Shown one piece after another: positions 10,409-21,374 of a stretch of DNA of 64,000 nucleotides. The first letter of the stretch is position 1, and each line of letters begins with the position of its first letter. Location of the stretch: contig CAICTM010000025.1 of assembly GCA_903772945.1 (NCBI GenBank), positions 116,232 through 180,231 on the forward strand. The letters are read 5' to 3'. The notes beneath the pieces are model-generated. The model was given only the letters and a program-made list of their open reading frames with translations, was not told the origin of the DNA and did not search any database. Made by a program: the position numbers and the translations under genes. Source of the DNA: Seminavis robusta (taxonomy: Eukaryota > Bacillariophyta > Bacillariophyceae > Naviculales > Naviculaceae).

Positions 10409-12391
10409 CTAACTACCTCTGTGATCCCAGAAGAAGGGTGACTTCTTCTTGTTCAATTGTTTTCGCTCCTCTTCTTCCGCCTTCTGCGTTTCCCTGTCAA
10501 TGGCTTTTTGAATCTCCTTCATGTAGTTCTGATATCGTTGTTGTGCTGCTTGGAGCGACTGCGAATTGCCATTTTGCTGTGGGTCCAATGTCATCTTCCA
10601 GTAGCGTTGCCACAAATCGGCCGAGCCAGAGCTAGTGAACGTACACGTAACTGCTTTACTCAAACGTTCTTCAAACTCCAGGTACAGATTCTGCTGAACG
10701 GCAATCTGTGCGTATTGTTGGTGGACATCACAAAAATTGGGATCGTAGGCTTCCGCCTGCATGACATGCCATCGACTCTTGGTCAAGTTAAATTCTTCTT
10801 GATAGAGTCCATTCGTGATTTTACTGAACTCCAAATGGGCCTTCGCAAAGGAAGGGCATGTCTTCAGAGCACTGGTCAGCAACGGAATCCACCCCATCCA
10901 CTCCATTGTTCGCTTGTGAATGGTAATCCACTGATGGCCCAGAACGGCTAGCACCACCAGGGCAACTGTCTTGTTGTAGGACGGAGCACGAGGTCTATGC
11001 TGGGTAGGGTTGTCGATTGTTGTTTTGGGTGACAGTGGAACAATCAAGGAGGTGAAAACAACGCCCAGTAAAATGCATGTCGAAACTGTCGACGCCACGA
11101 CCATCCGGTCCGCGATGAAGGTACCGACTTTCACAATTCCAGATATTGGAAAGAATGTCACCATCCAAGAGAGATGCAGCAGAATAATGACTGTCACCAA
11201 CGGCCGCGTTTTGTATGTCATCAGCATGGTCGCCAGTACACTAATTGCCAGAACTGCCCCCACCACAACAGTCCCAATAAACCGTTCATCGCTCCAGCTG
11301 GTAATGGGTAGAACACAGGCATGTCCATATTCGTGGCTCATTCCGATAAAGTCCATGGACCAGCTCTTGGCAATATGTATTCCCAAGACATAGGTATAGC
11401 TTCGAACGCGCGTCCATCCCTCCAATCTGTAAAATGGGTTCTCGGCTGGTCGAATCAGACCCTCGGGAATGCTGAGCCAATCCATAGCATACCTCCCTCC
11501 AAAGTAGGCAAAGCCAGATGCCACCAATAAAAATGCACGGGGCAACACGGTGGCAACCACAGTCACCAAAATGTGTGATTCTGCGGGCTCTTCGTCTTCT
11601 TCCTCGTCATCTTTGCTGCTTTTGGAGTCATCCTTCTTTTGCTCTGCCATTTTTTTACTGGCCAATAACTCTGTCTGTTGTCGTTTGTATAGTTCGTGTG
11701 ACAAGACAATCAACGTCAATGTAACTAAAACGGGAGGCATGGTGAAGAGAAAGGTCTCACTGAACATGTATCCTGCCGCAAGAATAGACACAAAGAGACC
11801 CCATGGCAGATCTGGATTGGATAGAAGGACGGCACAAAGCACTCCTAGCAAATGCGGTCGATTGGCAGCATTAGCAGTAGCTTCCACATGAGTCGGATGC
11901 AGTACAAAGAGTGCTTTGGTGATGACGTAGAGAAGGGTGGTATAGACGTATGTGTGCGGTGATTGTGGCAAAAATCCTTTGACAATTTCCACGGCCAGAG
12001 CTCCCACCAATTCTGCCACTGCGGCATGGGTAATGATATTGAATGACCGGTGGATCAGCAGTTGATAGGCAGCAGGTTGCTTGGGGGATGTCGTCCATCG
12101 AAAGGACAAGACCGTAAGGGGGCGCCAACTCTTGTGAGAAGAAGGAGACGACATGGGTCGACCCCAGTAATCATTGGTGAAAATGGTTTCGAGGGGAACA
12201 TCTGGGCCATTGATATCTTTATTGTCCGACGACATGATGTGCGACTCGTCCAAAACTGCCACTCGATTGACTTCGTAAATGTGCTTTTGCTGCTCTCCAA
12301 AGGCGTGTTGCACGACGGGTACCATATACGGCAACAAGCAGACCACATGGAACAGGCCCACGAAAATTGACTTTAGGATGGGATTTCTCAT
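10409..12391 (-). CDS. TMTC-like membrane O-mannosyltransferase with TPR tail
   Basis: 660 residues; the ATG at 12391 is chosen because the open frame upstream starts only at TTG. A first membrane segment (about 8-28) is followed by a luminal loop with IFTNDYWGRPM and SSHKSWRPLTVLSFRW, the hallmark of the TMTC family (GT-C fold, DUF1736). About ten hydrophobic segments follow to residue ~485, with a Lys/Asp/Glu-rich loop near 265-285. The C-terminal ~170 residues have helical TPR-like repeats and end in a charged coiled segment. In animals TMTC proteins transfer mannose to cadherin-type domains in the ER; the substrate here is unknown. It is tail-to-tail with the U-box gene. Confidence 0.87.
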   Translation of the reverse strand: MRNPILKSIFVGLFHVVCLLPYMVPVVQHAFGEQQKHIYEVNRVAVLDESHIMSSDNKDINGPDVPLETIFTNDYWGRPMSSPSSHKSWRPLTVLSFRWTTSPKQPAAYQLLIHRSFNIITHAAVAELVGALAVEIVKGFLPQSPHTYVYTTLLYVITKALFVLHPTHVEATANAANRPHLLGVLCAVLLSNPDLPWGLFVSILAAGYMFSETFLFTMPPVLVTLTLIVLSHELYKRQQTELLASKKMAEQKKDDSKSSKDDEEEDEEPAESHILVTVVATVLPRAFLLVASGFAYFGGRYAMDWLSIPEGLIRPAENPFYRLEGWTRVRSYTYVLGIHIAKSWSMDFIGMSHEYGHACVLPITSWSDERFIGTVVVGAVLAISVLATMLMTYKTRPLVTVIILLHLSWMVTFFPISGIVKVGTFIADRMVVASTVSTCILLGVVFTSLIVPLSPKTTIDNPTQHRPRAPSYNKTVALVVLAVLGHQWITIHKRTMEWMGWIPLLTSALKTCPSFAKAHLEFSKITNGLYQEEFNLTKSRWHVMQAEAYDPNFCDVHQQYAQIAVQQNLYLEFEERLSKAVTCTFTSSGSADLWQRYWKMTLDPQQNGNSQSLQAAQQRYQNYMKEIQKAIDRETQKAEEEERKQLNKKKSPFFWDHRGS

Positions 12392-12974
12392 GGTTCTTTG
12401 ATGTGCATCAATCAATTGGCAGAAGTATCCTTTAGCTTCTACTAGCTACGGTAGGCTAGCTAGAGTTTGAAGGAGAGGTACTGTAAGAAGACGGGAAGAG
12501 GGGATGTGAAGAAGAAGGTCTGGGGCGTCGAAGCATCGAGACACGAAACTTTTCTTTGATTGACAGATCGCGGCCGGGATGGTGCGATGGCGCTGTGATT
12601 TTTGACCGTTGCATTTCTAACCTGTTCGGGACTTGTGACTGGACTTCAAGTCATGAGCCTTTCGTGACTCGTACGTGGTGGCTCCAAAAGCAAATGGATC
12701 TTTCACTCGCTGATGCGATCTGTTATCTGTTGTGTCAGCTGCCCGCACACTATCTAACTTTTGCTTGTGTTGGCAATCAACAAAACAGGTCCCAAGTGGC
12801 ATCATACAGCTCCCTGACTCGTCTATCTATCGTCAGTCAACCAGTCAGTCATCTTATTAACATACTCCGAGTGAATCATCCATTTGCTTTTGGTTTTGGT
12901 GTCAAATCTTCAGCGTATTTTGTCCTGCCCATAATTTCCTATTCTATATCGAGCAATAAAAGTACCAAACGAAA
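12392..12974. promoter_or_regulatory. Divergent intergenic region, TMTC-like / FKBP
   Basis: This 583-bp gap lies between outward-pointing starts. GCTAGC and ACGGTAG words are near 12440-12465 on the TMTC side. A frame at 12556-12978 shows no domain and ends inside the FKBP start, so I treat it as chance. Confidence 0.5.
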
Positions 12975-13691
12975 ATGATCTCTGCTAAGCTTTTCTACTT
13001 TTTCACCTTTCTGGCATCTGCTGCCGCATGGACAACGTCCAGCAAATCCGCCACTGCACGACCATCGTCATTGGCATTGAAGGCAACTCGTGAAGATTTC
13101 CTCAAGTCCATGGCCATTGGTGGAGTGGGTGCGCTACTGACGGCTGCCACGCCTGCCTTTGCCGATGAAACCTTGCCCAGCGGTGTCACCTACACGGTCA
13201 AAAAGGCTGGAAATGGTCCCAAGCCCGACAGCGGAGAATTGGTGGCCATTCGCTTTGCCGCCTTTTGTGGCTCAAACAAGATTGATGACATTTTCAGCAC
13301 TCCAGAACCATATTACACTCGCGTTGGATCGGGAGGTCTCTTGAAGGGTGTCGAATCCACCTTGCCACTGATGCGTGTTGGAGATAGATGGGAACTTACC
13401 ATCCCGGTACGTCGATTTTTACTTCTCAAGAGAAGAATCAAGGATTTCTGGATTCTCTCCACTACTTTGTTTCTACCACTTTGCAACTAACTCTTCTCTG
13501 TACTCAACCTCTTGTGATTGATTCAATTCAATTTGAAACCACAGTCAAGTCTTGCATTTGGATCCAAAGGACGACCTGCATCGGCTGGTAAGCCAAGAAT
13601 TCCATCTGATGCCACCATTATCTTCGATGTCGAAATGGTGGGCCTGCCAGGAAAGGAACCTGAGTTGATTGAACTCATGGGGGATGTCTGA
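12975..13691 (+). CDS. FKBP-type peptidyl-prolyl isomerase, predicted thylakoid lumen
   Basis: Exons 12975-13406 and 13545-13691 with a phase-0 GT-AG intron of 138 bp give 192 residues. Residues 1-18 are a signal peptide ending in ASAAAW, an ASAF-type site used for entry into diatom plastids, followed by a Ser/Thr-rich transit stretch. A second hydrophobic segment (45-60) ends in TPAFA before DE at residue 64, a typical lumen peptidase site. The mature part carries FKBP elements: VRFAAFCGSN-like strand, GSGGLLKGVESTLPLMRVGDRWELTIP, and in exon 2 LAFGSKG, IPSDATIIFDVEMVG. Several active-site aromatics of FK506-binding proteins are not obvious, as in many lumen FKBPs. Confidence 0.88.
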
Positions 13692-14103
13692 GGAGAAGGG
13701 CAAATAGTTGCAACCAGATTCTCCGATGATTGAGAAACTACCTTGAAACGAACTACGAGTGTGCAATGCAATGGCGTAGGCAGAGGTAGTAGAGTTTCCG
13801 TGGAATGAAGTGTCCACAGCAGACAGCACTAAACATAAGCTACTATTCCATTTTGAAATACCAGTACTGAACGCAATGACGTAATGGTCGAAGCACGCTT
13901 TACTTGTCGCTGACCAAACAGATTTTTGACACCACTTTCATGTTTCGCACCCCAACAATATGATCAGGGCTGAGGATGTGCAGTACATATATATTTGTGG
14001 TCCCAGCTCGAGTAGTGAGAATGAGAAACTGTAGATCTAGTAAAGCATTGCGAGTATGAAATTTTCTCAGTTTCTTACTACATTACTAGCTGGGCTAGGC
14101 AGT
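13692..14103. other. Convergent intergenic region
   Basis: This gap lies between the 3' ends of the FKBP gene (plus) and a bL12 gene (minus). No gene was seen. Confidence 0.5.
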
Positions 14104-14706
14104 TTATACTAACTCTATCTTTGCACCAACAGCTTCTAGCTTTTCCTTCAATTCCTCTGCCAGTTCAGGCTTCAATTCCTTTTGAATAATCTTGGGAGCT
14201 GATTCCACCAATTCCTTGGCTTCCTTCAAGCCCAATCCAGCAATACTTCGAACTTCCTTGATGACCTTAATTTTACTCTTGTCATCAAATCCAGTCAGTT
14301 TCAAGTCAACTGTAGATGGTCCCTTCTCTGCTTCCTCTTCTACATTGGATCCTGCCGCTTTGAAGGTTTCCCCCGCTTCTTCGGCCAGCTGCCGGTCCAC
14401 TTCTTTTTGAAGCGATGCTCGTTCTTTGGGAGTCAAAATCAAGCCCATCTTTTGATTGATGAGTTCTGTAATCAAGTGGACTTCGATTGTATCCAACCAC
14501 AAGATTTTCTGGAAGATCCTCTCGACTTTATCCTTGGATTCTTGCGAGAGCTCATGATTTCTTCTTCGGATGGGTGGTTGGTCGCCTGCTGAGTGTTGAG
14601 CCACCGAGGAAGAATGAATCCAAGCTTGAGCAATCCGGCACGAAGGTGGCGTCAACAGCCGCTTCCTCAGCACTAGAGAGGTGGAGGACACAATCAGGGG
14701 CAACAT
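14104..14706 (-). CDS. Ribosomal protein bL12 (L7/L12), mitochondrial-type, copy 1
   Basis: 200 residues from an ATG. The first ~45 residues are rich in Arg, Ser and Leu and lack acids, as in a mitochondrial presequence. The dimer domain (about 52-110) is diverged. A short acidic hinge leads into a canonical bL12 C-terminal domain (about 130-200) with [11 protein letters not shown] and [16 protein letters not shown], the surface that binds translation factors. This domain is almost identical to that of copy 3 (21712-22377) and less like copy 2 (19083-19991). bL12 forms the flexible stalk of the large ribosomal subunit. Confidence 0.9.
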   Translation of the reverse strand: MLPLIVSSTSLVLRKRLLTPPSCRIAQAWIHSSSVAQHSAGDQPPIRRRNHELSQESKDKVERIFQKILWLDTIEVHLITELINQKMGLILTPKERASLQKEVDRQLAEEAGETFKAAGSNVEEEAEKGPSTVDLKLTGFDDKSKIKVIKEVRSIAGLGLKEAKELVESAPKIIQKELKPELAEELKEKLEAVGAKIELV

Positions 14707-15676
14707 CGTGGCTTATACCTTTCTACAATCTTTGAGTGGTGTTTTGGAGCCGTCGGTGGTGATGATTGCCACACATTCCATTGTCCCCGTCGCTGGGAGC
14801 GAAGGGGTCATGGGCCTACCTGTCCGCCAGTCACGAGTGCCAAACATCCTCACTTTTAGGGCTCAGGGGTCTTTTCGACTGCCTGGTACATCACCTTTTT
14901 TGGTTCTTGAAAGCCAACAGAAGCAATTGAACCGGACCTTCCCAGGACCTCCAGCTACTAGTAGGCATTCCTTCTAATGGTAAGGTACGCAGCCAAGAGT
15001 TCTAAATGTACCGGTAGATAGGTGGTTGGTATGTGGTTTCACTTCTCCAAAATGCTGGCTGGTTATGCGAAGGAGCTTGCTAATTTAGAGGACGAGGTCC
15101 CAAGCCTCCAGCTCTCTAGAGCCCAGGATCCCACCTAGGATTCCCTGGTTGCTTCAGTCTATCTATCAATTCATCGTACATGTAGCTCCCAGGACCGGGT
15201 ATGAGAGTCCGGTTTTCGTTGTCACTATCCAAATACAAAGCCAAGCCTTCACCATTATCAAGCATGGTAGTACAGCCTTTTGAGTTAGACTCCTGTCACT
15301 CGACTCTAATACTAGTACCGGTACTAGCAACAGCTCCGGTGACGACGGTTTTGTTAGTTGGCTACTGCATGTAGAACGGGTACATGTACATGTACCCTGT
15401 AGCTACGGTACTGGTAGCTACCGGTACATACCGTGAGGATTAGGATACCGTAGAGCGACGAGGAGACGAACGGAAAAACGGTCAAAAAATGATGCTTGTG
15501 AAGCACGATTGCCTCGACACGCGGTTGGCCTTCCGGATGCGGCACCGGATTAGATTGGATGGCAAGTCCACCGTTGTCTCTACTAGTACTCCCACAAACC
15601 TTCCAAGATTCTACAGCAAGCAAGATTGCTGTCGCCTATTTTGTCCCCTCACCCCTCATAAACTTAATCAACCGCC
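14707..15676. other. Divergent intergenic region
   Basis: This 970-bp gap lies between the bL12 copy 1 and PLC-X starts. It has a cluster of TACCGGTA and GTACATGTAC palindromes at about 15380-15435. The PLC-X start has a good context (ccgccATGg). No gene was seen. Confidence 0.5.
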
Positions 15677-17004
15677 ATGGCAAACAGTACAGCCTGCAAA
15701 GCTTGTGTCATTTTTGTGGTGATCCTGTTAGCCGCAGGAGGAGGGATCTTGGCATGGCAGCTCTTGTCCAAGGATGACAATGATGGCAGCATGGAGACGG
15801 GGGACAAGGGAGGTCTCTTTGGCACTGGTCTTTTCGCAGCCAACAATAACAATGCTTCGTCTACAACAGACTCTTCTTCTACGGTGACCAGTACTTTAGC
15901 GCCAACCATGTCAATGGCTCCATCGGCTGCTCCCTCTGCCATGCCGTTCGAGTATGAATACCGCTTTAATCGATGCACTCCCGACGCCGCACAATGCTGC
16001 AATGGTCTTGAGAATTTGTGTAATTGGCCCGTCAACGATATCCTGTTTGGAATCCCACACAATGCCATGGCCACCAATGACGTCTTTTTGGTTCCCAATC
16101 AGCTACGACCAGTCGAGGAGGCTCTGGAAGCAGGATTTCGAGGTATCAACGTTGATTTCTGTGTTTGTCAAGGTCTCGTTAAACTCTGCCATGGGTTTTG
16201 TGGACTGGGAGAGGTCGATCCAAAAGAATTTCTGGAACGAGTTGTGACATTCATGGACCAGCCAGAAAATCAGAATGATGTGTTCCTGCTGACCATGGAA
16301 CTCAACAGTGATGCCGGCCAAACCGTGGATCTCAATGTGATCTATGACACTGTGTTGACTCAAGTAGAGGGCTTTACAGACAATCTCTACGTACATGAAG
16401 GGCCTGGCGAGCCCTGGCCTACTCTAGGAACCTTAATTGCCAACAATAAGGTACGAAGATTCAAAACAAAGCCAAACAAACACGTCTGCAATACTGCTTG
16501 TCTTTTATCCAAAACTCACCATGCTCTTTCTCAAACGCATCCAAACTCTGCTATTCTGCTCTGGAACAGCGACTCATTGCGTTCCATTTCAATGGACCAG
16601 ACTGTTCCGAAGCTGCAAGCTGTCCTGATGGAATGCATTATTATTTCCAGTATGCCCAGGAGACACCTTTTGACATGCCCTCCATTGATTCCATTCTCGA
16701 CAAAGAAACATCATGCATCATTACACGAGGTGCTACCACGACCGACGGATCCTTCTTTGGAGTCAACAACTTTGTAGAAGCCTCGGCATTTGATCTTGAC
16801 AATCAACTGGAAGCAGCAACCCAAGCCAACTCATTGGAATTTGCCAAGGAACATATTGAGGCTTGTTCCAGGATAAAGCAAGATGGAGTCTATTACGGAG
16901 ATCCAAATGTAAACCTGCTCTATGTGGACTTCTGGCACGTTGGCAACATTGTCCAGTTGGTACAAGAACACAACCAAAGACTGGGCGAGTACACTGGAAA
17001 TTGA
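15677..17004 (+). CDS. Membrane-anchored PI-PLC X-domain phosphodiesterase-like protein
   Basis: Exons 15677-16450 and 16570-17004 with a phase-0 GT-AG intron of 119 bp give 402 residues. Residues 8-30 form a membrane anchor, likely type II. A Ser/Thr/Pro-rich stalk (50-90) precedes a Cys-rich catalytic domain. The PLC-X histidines appear as GIPHNAM (His128) and LCHGFCGLG (His172), with VDPKEFLERVVTFMD between strand and helix as in PLC-XD proteins and bacterial PI-PLC. Exon 2 continues with RLIAFHFNGPDC and many Cys that probably pair outside the cell. No Y or C2 domain is present. The substrate is unknown. Confidence 0.85.
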
Positions 17005-17519
17005 TTACTGTACGCTTGGATAGACAAAAGAAAATGAATTCGCATCAGGTCGAACAAACATTAGAAACATTGAAATGCCTACTCAGTAACTATCAAATTT
17101 TAGAACACTCTAACTTTACATACATGTTTCATTTTGGAATCGAATCAGAAGGCTGTTCTTGCGAAGTGTATCGTCTCATGGGGACTGATCTCTGTCATAT
17201 TGGAAGCAGAGGAGAAGGGTACATTAATAGCTAGCGTTGCTTAGTCTTTGACCCTGGTAGTTGACTGCTCTTGAGATGTTTTCAGAGCAACCGGGTAGCG
17301 TTGAAACTGCAGCTGGTCTCTAGTAAGCAGAACGGAGATTTGCCCATTGTAAAACCTCTCTTCCCATCAATCTAGCAAGCAGCTGGCGATGAAGGTAGCT
17401 ATCTATATTAATTGAAGACATGTTTATGCATGAAGGTATAGCAGTGTGCATGGTTGTGCCTAGTAGCAGGCTCTCAAAATCGTCATGCTGCTGCTTCTTG
17501 CAACTGACAACAACCGGTC
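17005..17519. other. Convergent intergenic region
   Basis: This gap lies between the 3' ends of the PLC-X gene and the alpha/beta hydrolase gene. No gene was seen. Confidence 0.5.
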
Positions 17520-18677
17520 CTACCGAAAGCAGTCCTCAAAGAAATTGGCCATTTTTTGGCCAACTTGTGGTGCGTGATCTGGCCCCATGATTTCGAGATG
17601 CGAAGCATTCCGCGTGATGACTTGAGATTGTGGCAAGAGTTGGTGTACTTGTTCAATAACATGAGATGGACAAACGGCATCACGAGTGCCAGAAACCAAG
17701 AAAACAGGTATTCGTGGTGGATTTTGTCGTACAGATTCCATCGGACAGTAGAACTTGAGTTCCAACAGTCCACGTGTGGGTGCTTGATTTCTCCATCCTC
17801 CCAATTTCAAAGTGGGTTGTTGCGCCAGATATGCCTCCAAGTTTTTGGGAGTACTCGGCATCATGGCCAGTTGACCTTTAATACCCAAGATGGGTATCAC
17901 GACAGGTGGCAACCCCATGTATCCCCTTGCGGCGTCCTGAAGACCCGCGAGGAGTAATCGGAACTTGCCCAACTTGCCCCGTTTTTTGGAACTTTTCTTG
18001 GTGGATGCCGAAGTTTTCAAGAAGGGAGCCTGTGCCACCACGCCCACAATCCTGGTATCATTCTGTCGTTGACTGGCCACTGTCAAGACATGTCCACCTC
18101 CAAAACTCATGCCCCATAGGCCAATCCTCTGAGAATCCACAGTTATGGTACCATTGCTGTTGTTGTTGTTGCTTTTGTTAATTGTGGCTGTTGTGATGTA
18201 GTCAATGGCAGATTGCCAATCTTGGACGTGTCTCTTGGGCGACACCAGATTGCGAGGGTGCCCTTTGGATGCTCCAAAATTTCGGTAATCAAAGAGGAAG
18301 ACGGCAAAGCCACGAGACACAAATTCTTCTGCGTAAACATCAAATCCAAAAAAGTCCTTTTGTTCCCCAAATCCACTTGCCATGATGACCACTGGTAGCT
18401 TCTCGTTGTTGTTGTTGTTGCTGCTGCTGGCATCCTCAGTAGAGTTTGGCAAGGGCAAATACAGCCATCCATGACAATGCAAGTCACCAGACTGAAAGTA
18501 GTGATCTTGTATCATATAATTGGGACTTGGATTGACTTTGCCAGTGTAGGGTGTCGGTTCAAAGTCTCCAACTCTCACACCTGGGTCCAATGGAACCAAG
18601 ACCAATATCGCAAGTGCCACCACCACCCAGGTCAACATGTTCTTCCAAGTTATTAATGTTGCTGCTGCTAAAGTCAT
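17520..18677 (-). CDS. Alpha/beta hydrolase with N-terminal membrane anchor
   Basis: 385 residues; the ATG at 18677 is used because the open frame upstream begins with GTG. Residues 13-33 form a signal anchor. The fold is that of DLH/S33-type serine hydrolases: PVVIMASGFGEQKDFFG, then LFDYRNFGASKG, the nucleophile elbow GMSFGG (Ser191), the acid in SGTRDAVCP, and the histidine in NASHLEIM. Asn-rich stretches (86-91, 168-175) come from CAA/AAC-type repeats in the DNA. The family includes esterases, peptidases and lipases; the substrate is not predictable. Confidence 0.85.
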   Translation of the reverse strand: MTLAAATLITWKNMLTWVVVALAILVLVPLDPGVRVGDFEPTPYTGKVNPSPNYMIQDHYFQSGDLHCHGWLYLPLPNSTEDASSSNNNNNEKLPVVIMASGFGEQKDFFGFDVYAEEFVSRGFAVFLFDYRNFGASKGHPRNLVSPKRHVQDWQSAIDYITTATINKSNNNNSNGTITVDSQRIGLWGMSFGGGHVLTVASQRQNDTRIVGVVAQAPFLKTSASTKKSSKKRGKLGKFRLLLAGLQDAARGYMGLPPVVIPILGIKGQLAMMPSTPKNLEAYLAQQPTLKLGGWRNQAPTRGLLELKFYCPMESVRQNPPRIPVFLVSGTRDAVCPSHVIEQVHQLLPQSQVITRNASHLEIMGPDHAPQVGQKMANFFEDCFR

Positions 18678-19082
18678 TCTCTTCACAAAAATTCACAATG
18701 CGTCTTGTGCTGTTGAGCCTTCAGGAGCTCAAGGATTGGGAGACAAAGAGGGAGTACCAATGTACCAATACAGCATCTCCTGGGTCTGGTTGTGCCAACA
18801 ACTCCGGAAAAGTGTGACATCTATCTTTGATGGAGTCCGTGCACATGGGGAAGTCTGTCATCCGTCTGAGTACGTTCACAAATCCTGCTCTGCTGGCTGA
18901 TAATGCAATCAAACAGGTTATCAGCCTTTGGCAACAACCAAGCCACCGCAACAGAGCTCAATCGTTGACGTTGTTGGTCATCAAGACAAAGATCCACCAT
19001 GGCCAACATCTAGCTTACAGAGTCCATCCATCTAGACCATCTCCACTACAGTATCTGTCTCTGCACTAAGAATACATACATC
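18678..19082. promoter_or_regulatory. Divergent intergenic region, hydrolase / bL12 copy 2
   Basis: This gap of about 400 bp lies between outward-pointing starts. No distinct motif was recognised. Confidence 0.45.
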
Positions 19083-19991
19083 ATGTCACAACAGCTTTGT
19101 AGATATATCAGTATGAAACGATATACAGCGCTTCAAAGACAGGCTCTTCTTGCCTGGGGACGACGACACCATGCAATCAGGGTGCTGTCTGTGCCCACCA
19201 CTAGTGACACTGCTGAAGAGAATGGCAACATCAGACTGATACAGTCCTGCCAGAAACCATCACCACAAGTCACTTGGGTCGAGAGTAGACAAAATGCCCT
19301 CCATCACTATCCTTTATCTTCTCAAGCTTCCGTTCGTTGGTTCTCATCCGACGGTAAGAAAGAGAAAGAGGCAGCAGCAGCAGAGCAACCCGACAATAAG
19401 GAAGCACCTGCAGAAAGCAAAAAAGAGGAAGACGATGATGTTCCCGTGTGGCAGAATCCGTTGCATCACAACAATCCAGAAGCAATGAAACAATTGCCAG
19501 AAGATCATGGTCCTGGGGAGGAAATGATACCCCAAGAAGCACCACCTCTGGAAGATCCCAACAACCCAGACAAGGTTCTTGCGTCTCAAGAACTATACGA
19601 TCTATCAGATGAAATTGTGCACTTGTCCATGTTGGAAATGAAAGAACTAATCGACAAAATTGGGAATCACTTTGGATTTGAAAAACCACCATTTACTGGA
19701 TCTTCGGGTGCCGATGGAGATGGCGTGGAAGAGGACGCCGAGGATGACGTGGGGGAAGAAGAAGCCGCTGCAGCCAAGACAGCATTTGATCTCAAGCTTG
19801 TTAGCTTTGACCCAAAGTCCAAGATTAAGGTCATCAAAGAAGTCAGAGCATTGGCAAACCTTGGATTAAAGGAAGCCAAGGAAATGGTGGAAGGTGCTCC
19901 AAAGACTGTCTTGAAGGATATCAGTAAGGAACAGGCAGAAGAAATGGCCAAGAAACTGGAAGAAGTGGGTGGTACGGTCGAAGTCGTGTAG
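19083..19991 (+). CDS. Ribosomal protein bL12 (L7/L12), mitochondrial-type, copy 2 (long form)
   Basis: 302 residues from an ATG, well over the ~120 of a bacterial bL12. An Arg-rich leader (1-40) and a long Lys/Glu/Ala-rich stretch (about 95-165) come before a recognisable N-terminal dimer domain (ELYDLSDEIVHLSMLEMKELIDKIGNHFG, about 172-202), an acidic Glu/Asp hinge, and the C-terminal domain [21 protein letters not shown] ... [16 protein letters not shown]. This copy keeps the most standard dimer domain of the three. No intron. It is transcribed divergently from the hydrolase. Confidence 0.9.
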   Translation: MSQQLCRYISMKRYTALQRQALLAWGRRHHAIRVLSVPTTSDTAEENGNIRLIQSCQKPSPQVTWVESRQNALHHYPLSSQASVRWFSSDGKKEKEAAAAEQPDNKEAPAESKKEEDDDVPVWQNPLHHNNPEAMKQLPEDHGPGEEMIPQEAPPLEDPNNPDKVLASQELYDLSDEIVHLSMLEMKELIDKIGNHFGFEKPPFTGSSGADGDGVEEDAEDDVGEEEAAAAKTAFDLKLVSFDPKSKIKVIKEVRALANLGLKEAKEMVEGAPKTVLKDISKEQAEEMAKKLEEVGGTVEVV

Positions 19992-20174
19992 CGTGCACAT
20001 AAAATGCAGTAAGAACAAACACAACTTGTAGCCAGCTAGTCAAAACATGTCCATCAGCTAGCAAGTGCATGGCTAGCTAGAGTTTAGGTTTGCTTCTATA
20101 GACAGATTAGTATGCACTTATGGGGTTGTTTTTTCTGGCAAGGACTCCTTGTTTGTTGATGATGTGAAAATTAT

Positions 20175-21374
20175 TTAGAGAAATCTGGAGGATTGCTCCG
20201 ATACTTGGGTCAGAACATCCTCAGAAAACTCGTCCCCGATGGGGACACTGTACTGGTAGCGGTCGCCATCCACAATAGGGCCACCACTGCTTCTGGTGCA
20301 AGTCTTGGTGCAAACAGGATACACAGCGGTGACATTCTTGGCAAACGCGCAACCATCGGAAGACCGACTGGTGTATCCTTCCTTCCCCTGCGGTTGGCCA
20401 TCAGGCTTTCTTCTTGATCGATAATAAGAAGAATACGCAATGATCAAAAGGAAAATGAACACCATCAAACACATCCAGCCCATGATTGCTCCAAAGAATG
20501 CTGCATTCGAAGATGGCACAAAGTCATCAAAGCCCTTTGCACACCCTGTCATGGCTTGGCCTGACTGTACCGCAGCAGGGGTGCATGCGTCACTGAATCT
20601 ACCTTGGCTCTTGCAGAACATGAGTGTCATGTCTATCATACCAGCGTCTGCATTGAGCAAGGAAGGCCAGCAGATCTCCTCGTCAAAGTTCGGCGTAACG
20701 TGAAACATGTTGGCCATGGAGGCTGCCGTGGAAACATCCCAGGAGGAAAGACCACCTCTTCCGCTGAAAGCGTAAGCATAGGAAAAGGCATAGGAAAAAT
20801 CCTTGACAGCGGCAACGTTCCATGTTGATATGTCCTGGTCGAAAGATTCTGCTTCGTAGAAGAGTCCTTTCATTGTTGTCACGCGCCCAGTATCCCACTG
20901 CTGGATATTACCATTGAACGAAATGGCCCCACTGTAGTAAGATGGAAGTAAGCGCCGTTAGGAGCCAAACCAAACCATCCATTTATTTATTTGAACCACC
21001 AGCGTTACTTACCCAAAGGCATAGCTCATGTCTACAACATTGCTTGTTTTCCAATTGGAAATGTTCCCGCTGAAACTCTCTGCTCTATATAAGATTTCTC
21101 GAAACGATGTCACTCGAGACGTATCCCATCGCGAAAGATCCTCTTGCAAGTTTTTGGCATAACGAAAGAGACCGTTCATATCCGTAACACGGCTCGTGTC
21201 CCATTGTTCGATTGGGCCATATTTGCCCGCAGCACTGCTCGGATCTTCGATCCACTGTCGAACAGCTGAATGGATTATCGCATTATCTAGAAGAAACACG
21301 CCGTTGCTTTCATCTGATGCATGCAGAAGGACCGGCAGCAGGAAGGAAAACAGGAGGGGAGCGGTTGTCTTCAT
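20175..21374 (-). CDS. BspA-like (DUF285) surface protein with one membrane span
   Basis: Exons 21374-21013 and 20931-20175 (minus strand) with an 81-bp GT-AG intron give 372 residues. The ATG at 21374 opens a signal peptide (MKTTAPLLFSFLLPVLLHA); the frame upstream has only GTG. At least four DUF285 repeats follow, each with a phrase like WDTSRVTDMNGLF, FSGNISNWKTSNVVDMSYAF, DQDISTWN and LSSWDVSTAASMANMF. A membrane span lies at about 258-280 (GWMCLMVFIFLLIIAYSSYY), then a basic stop-transfer RSRRK and a ~90-residue tail with several Cys. DUF285 proteins are abundant in diatoms and in some bacteria, with suspected surface roles; the ligand is unknown. Confidence 0.87.

Noticed and set aside
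10457-10951. Plus-strand frame of 164 codons inside the TMTC-like gene
   Set aside because: Antisense to conserved TPR-coding sequence.
12556-12978. Plus-strand frame of 140 codons upstream of the FKBP
   Set aside because: No domain, ends in the FKBP start, and fills the only promoter space of two divergent genes.
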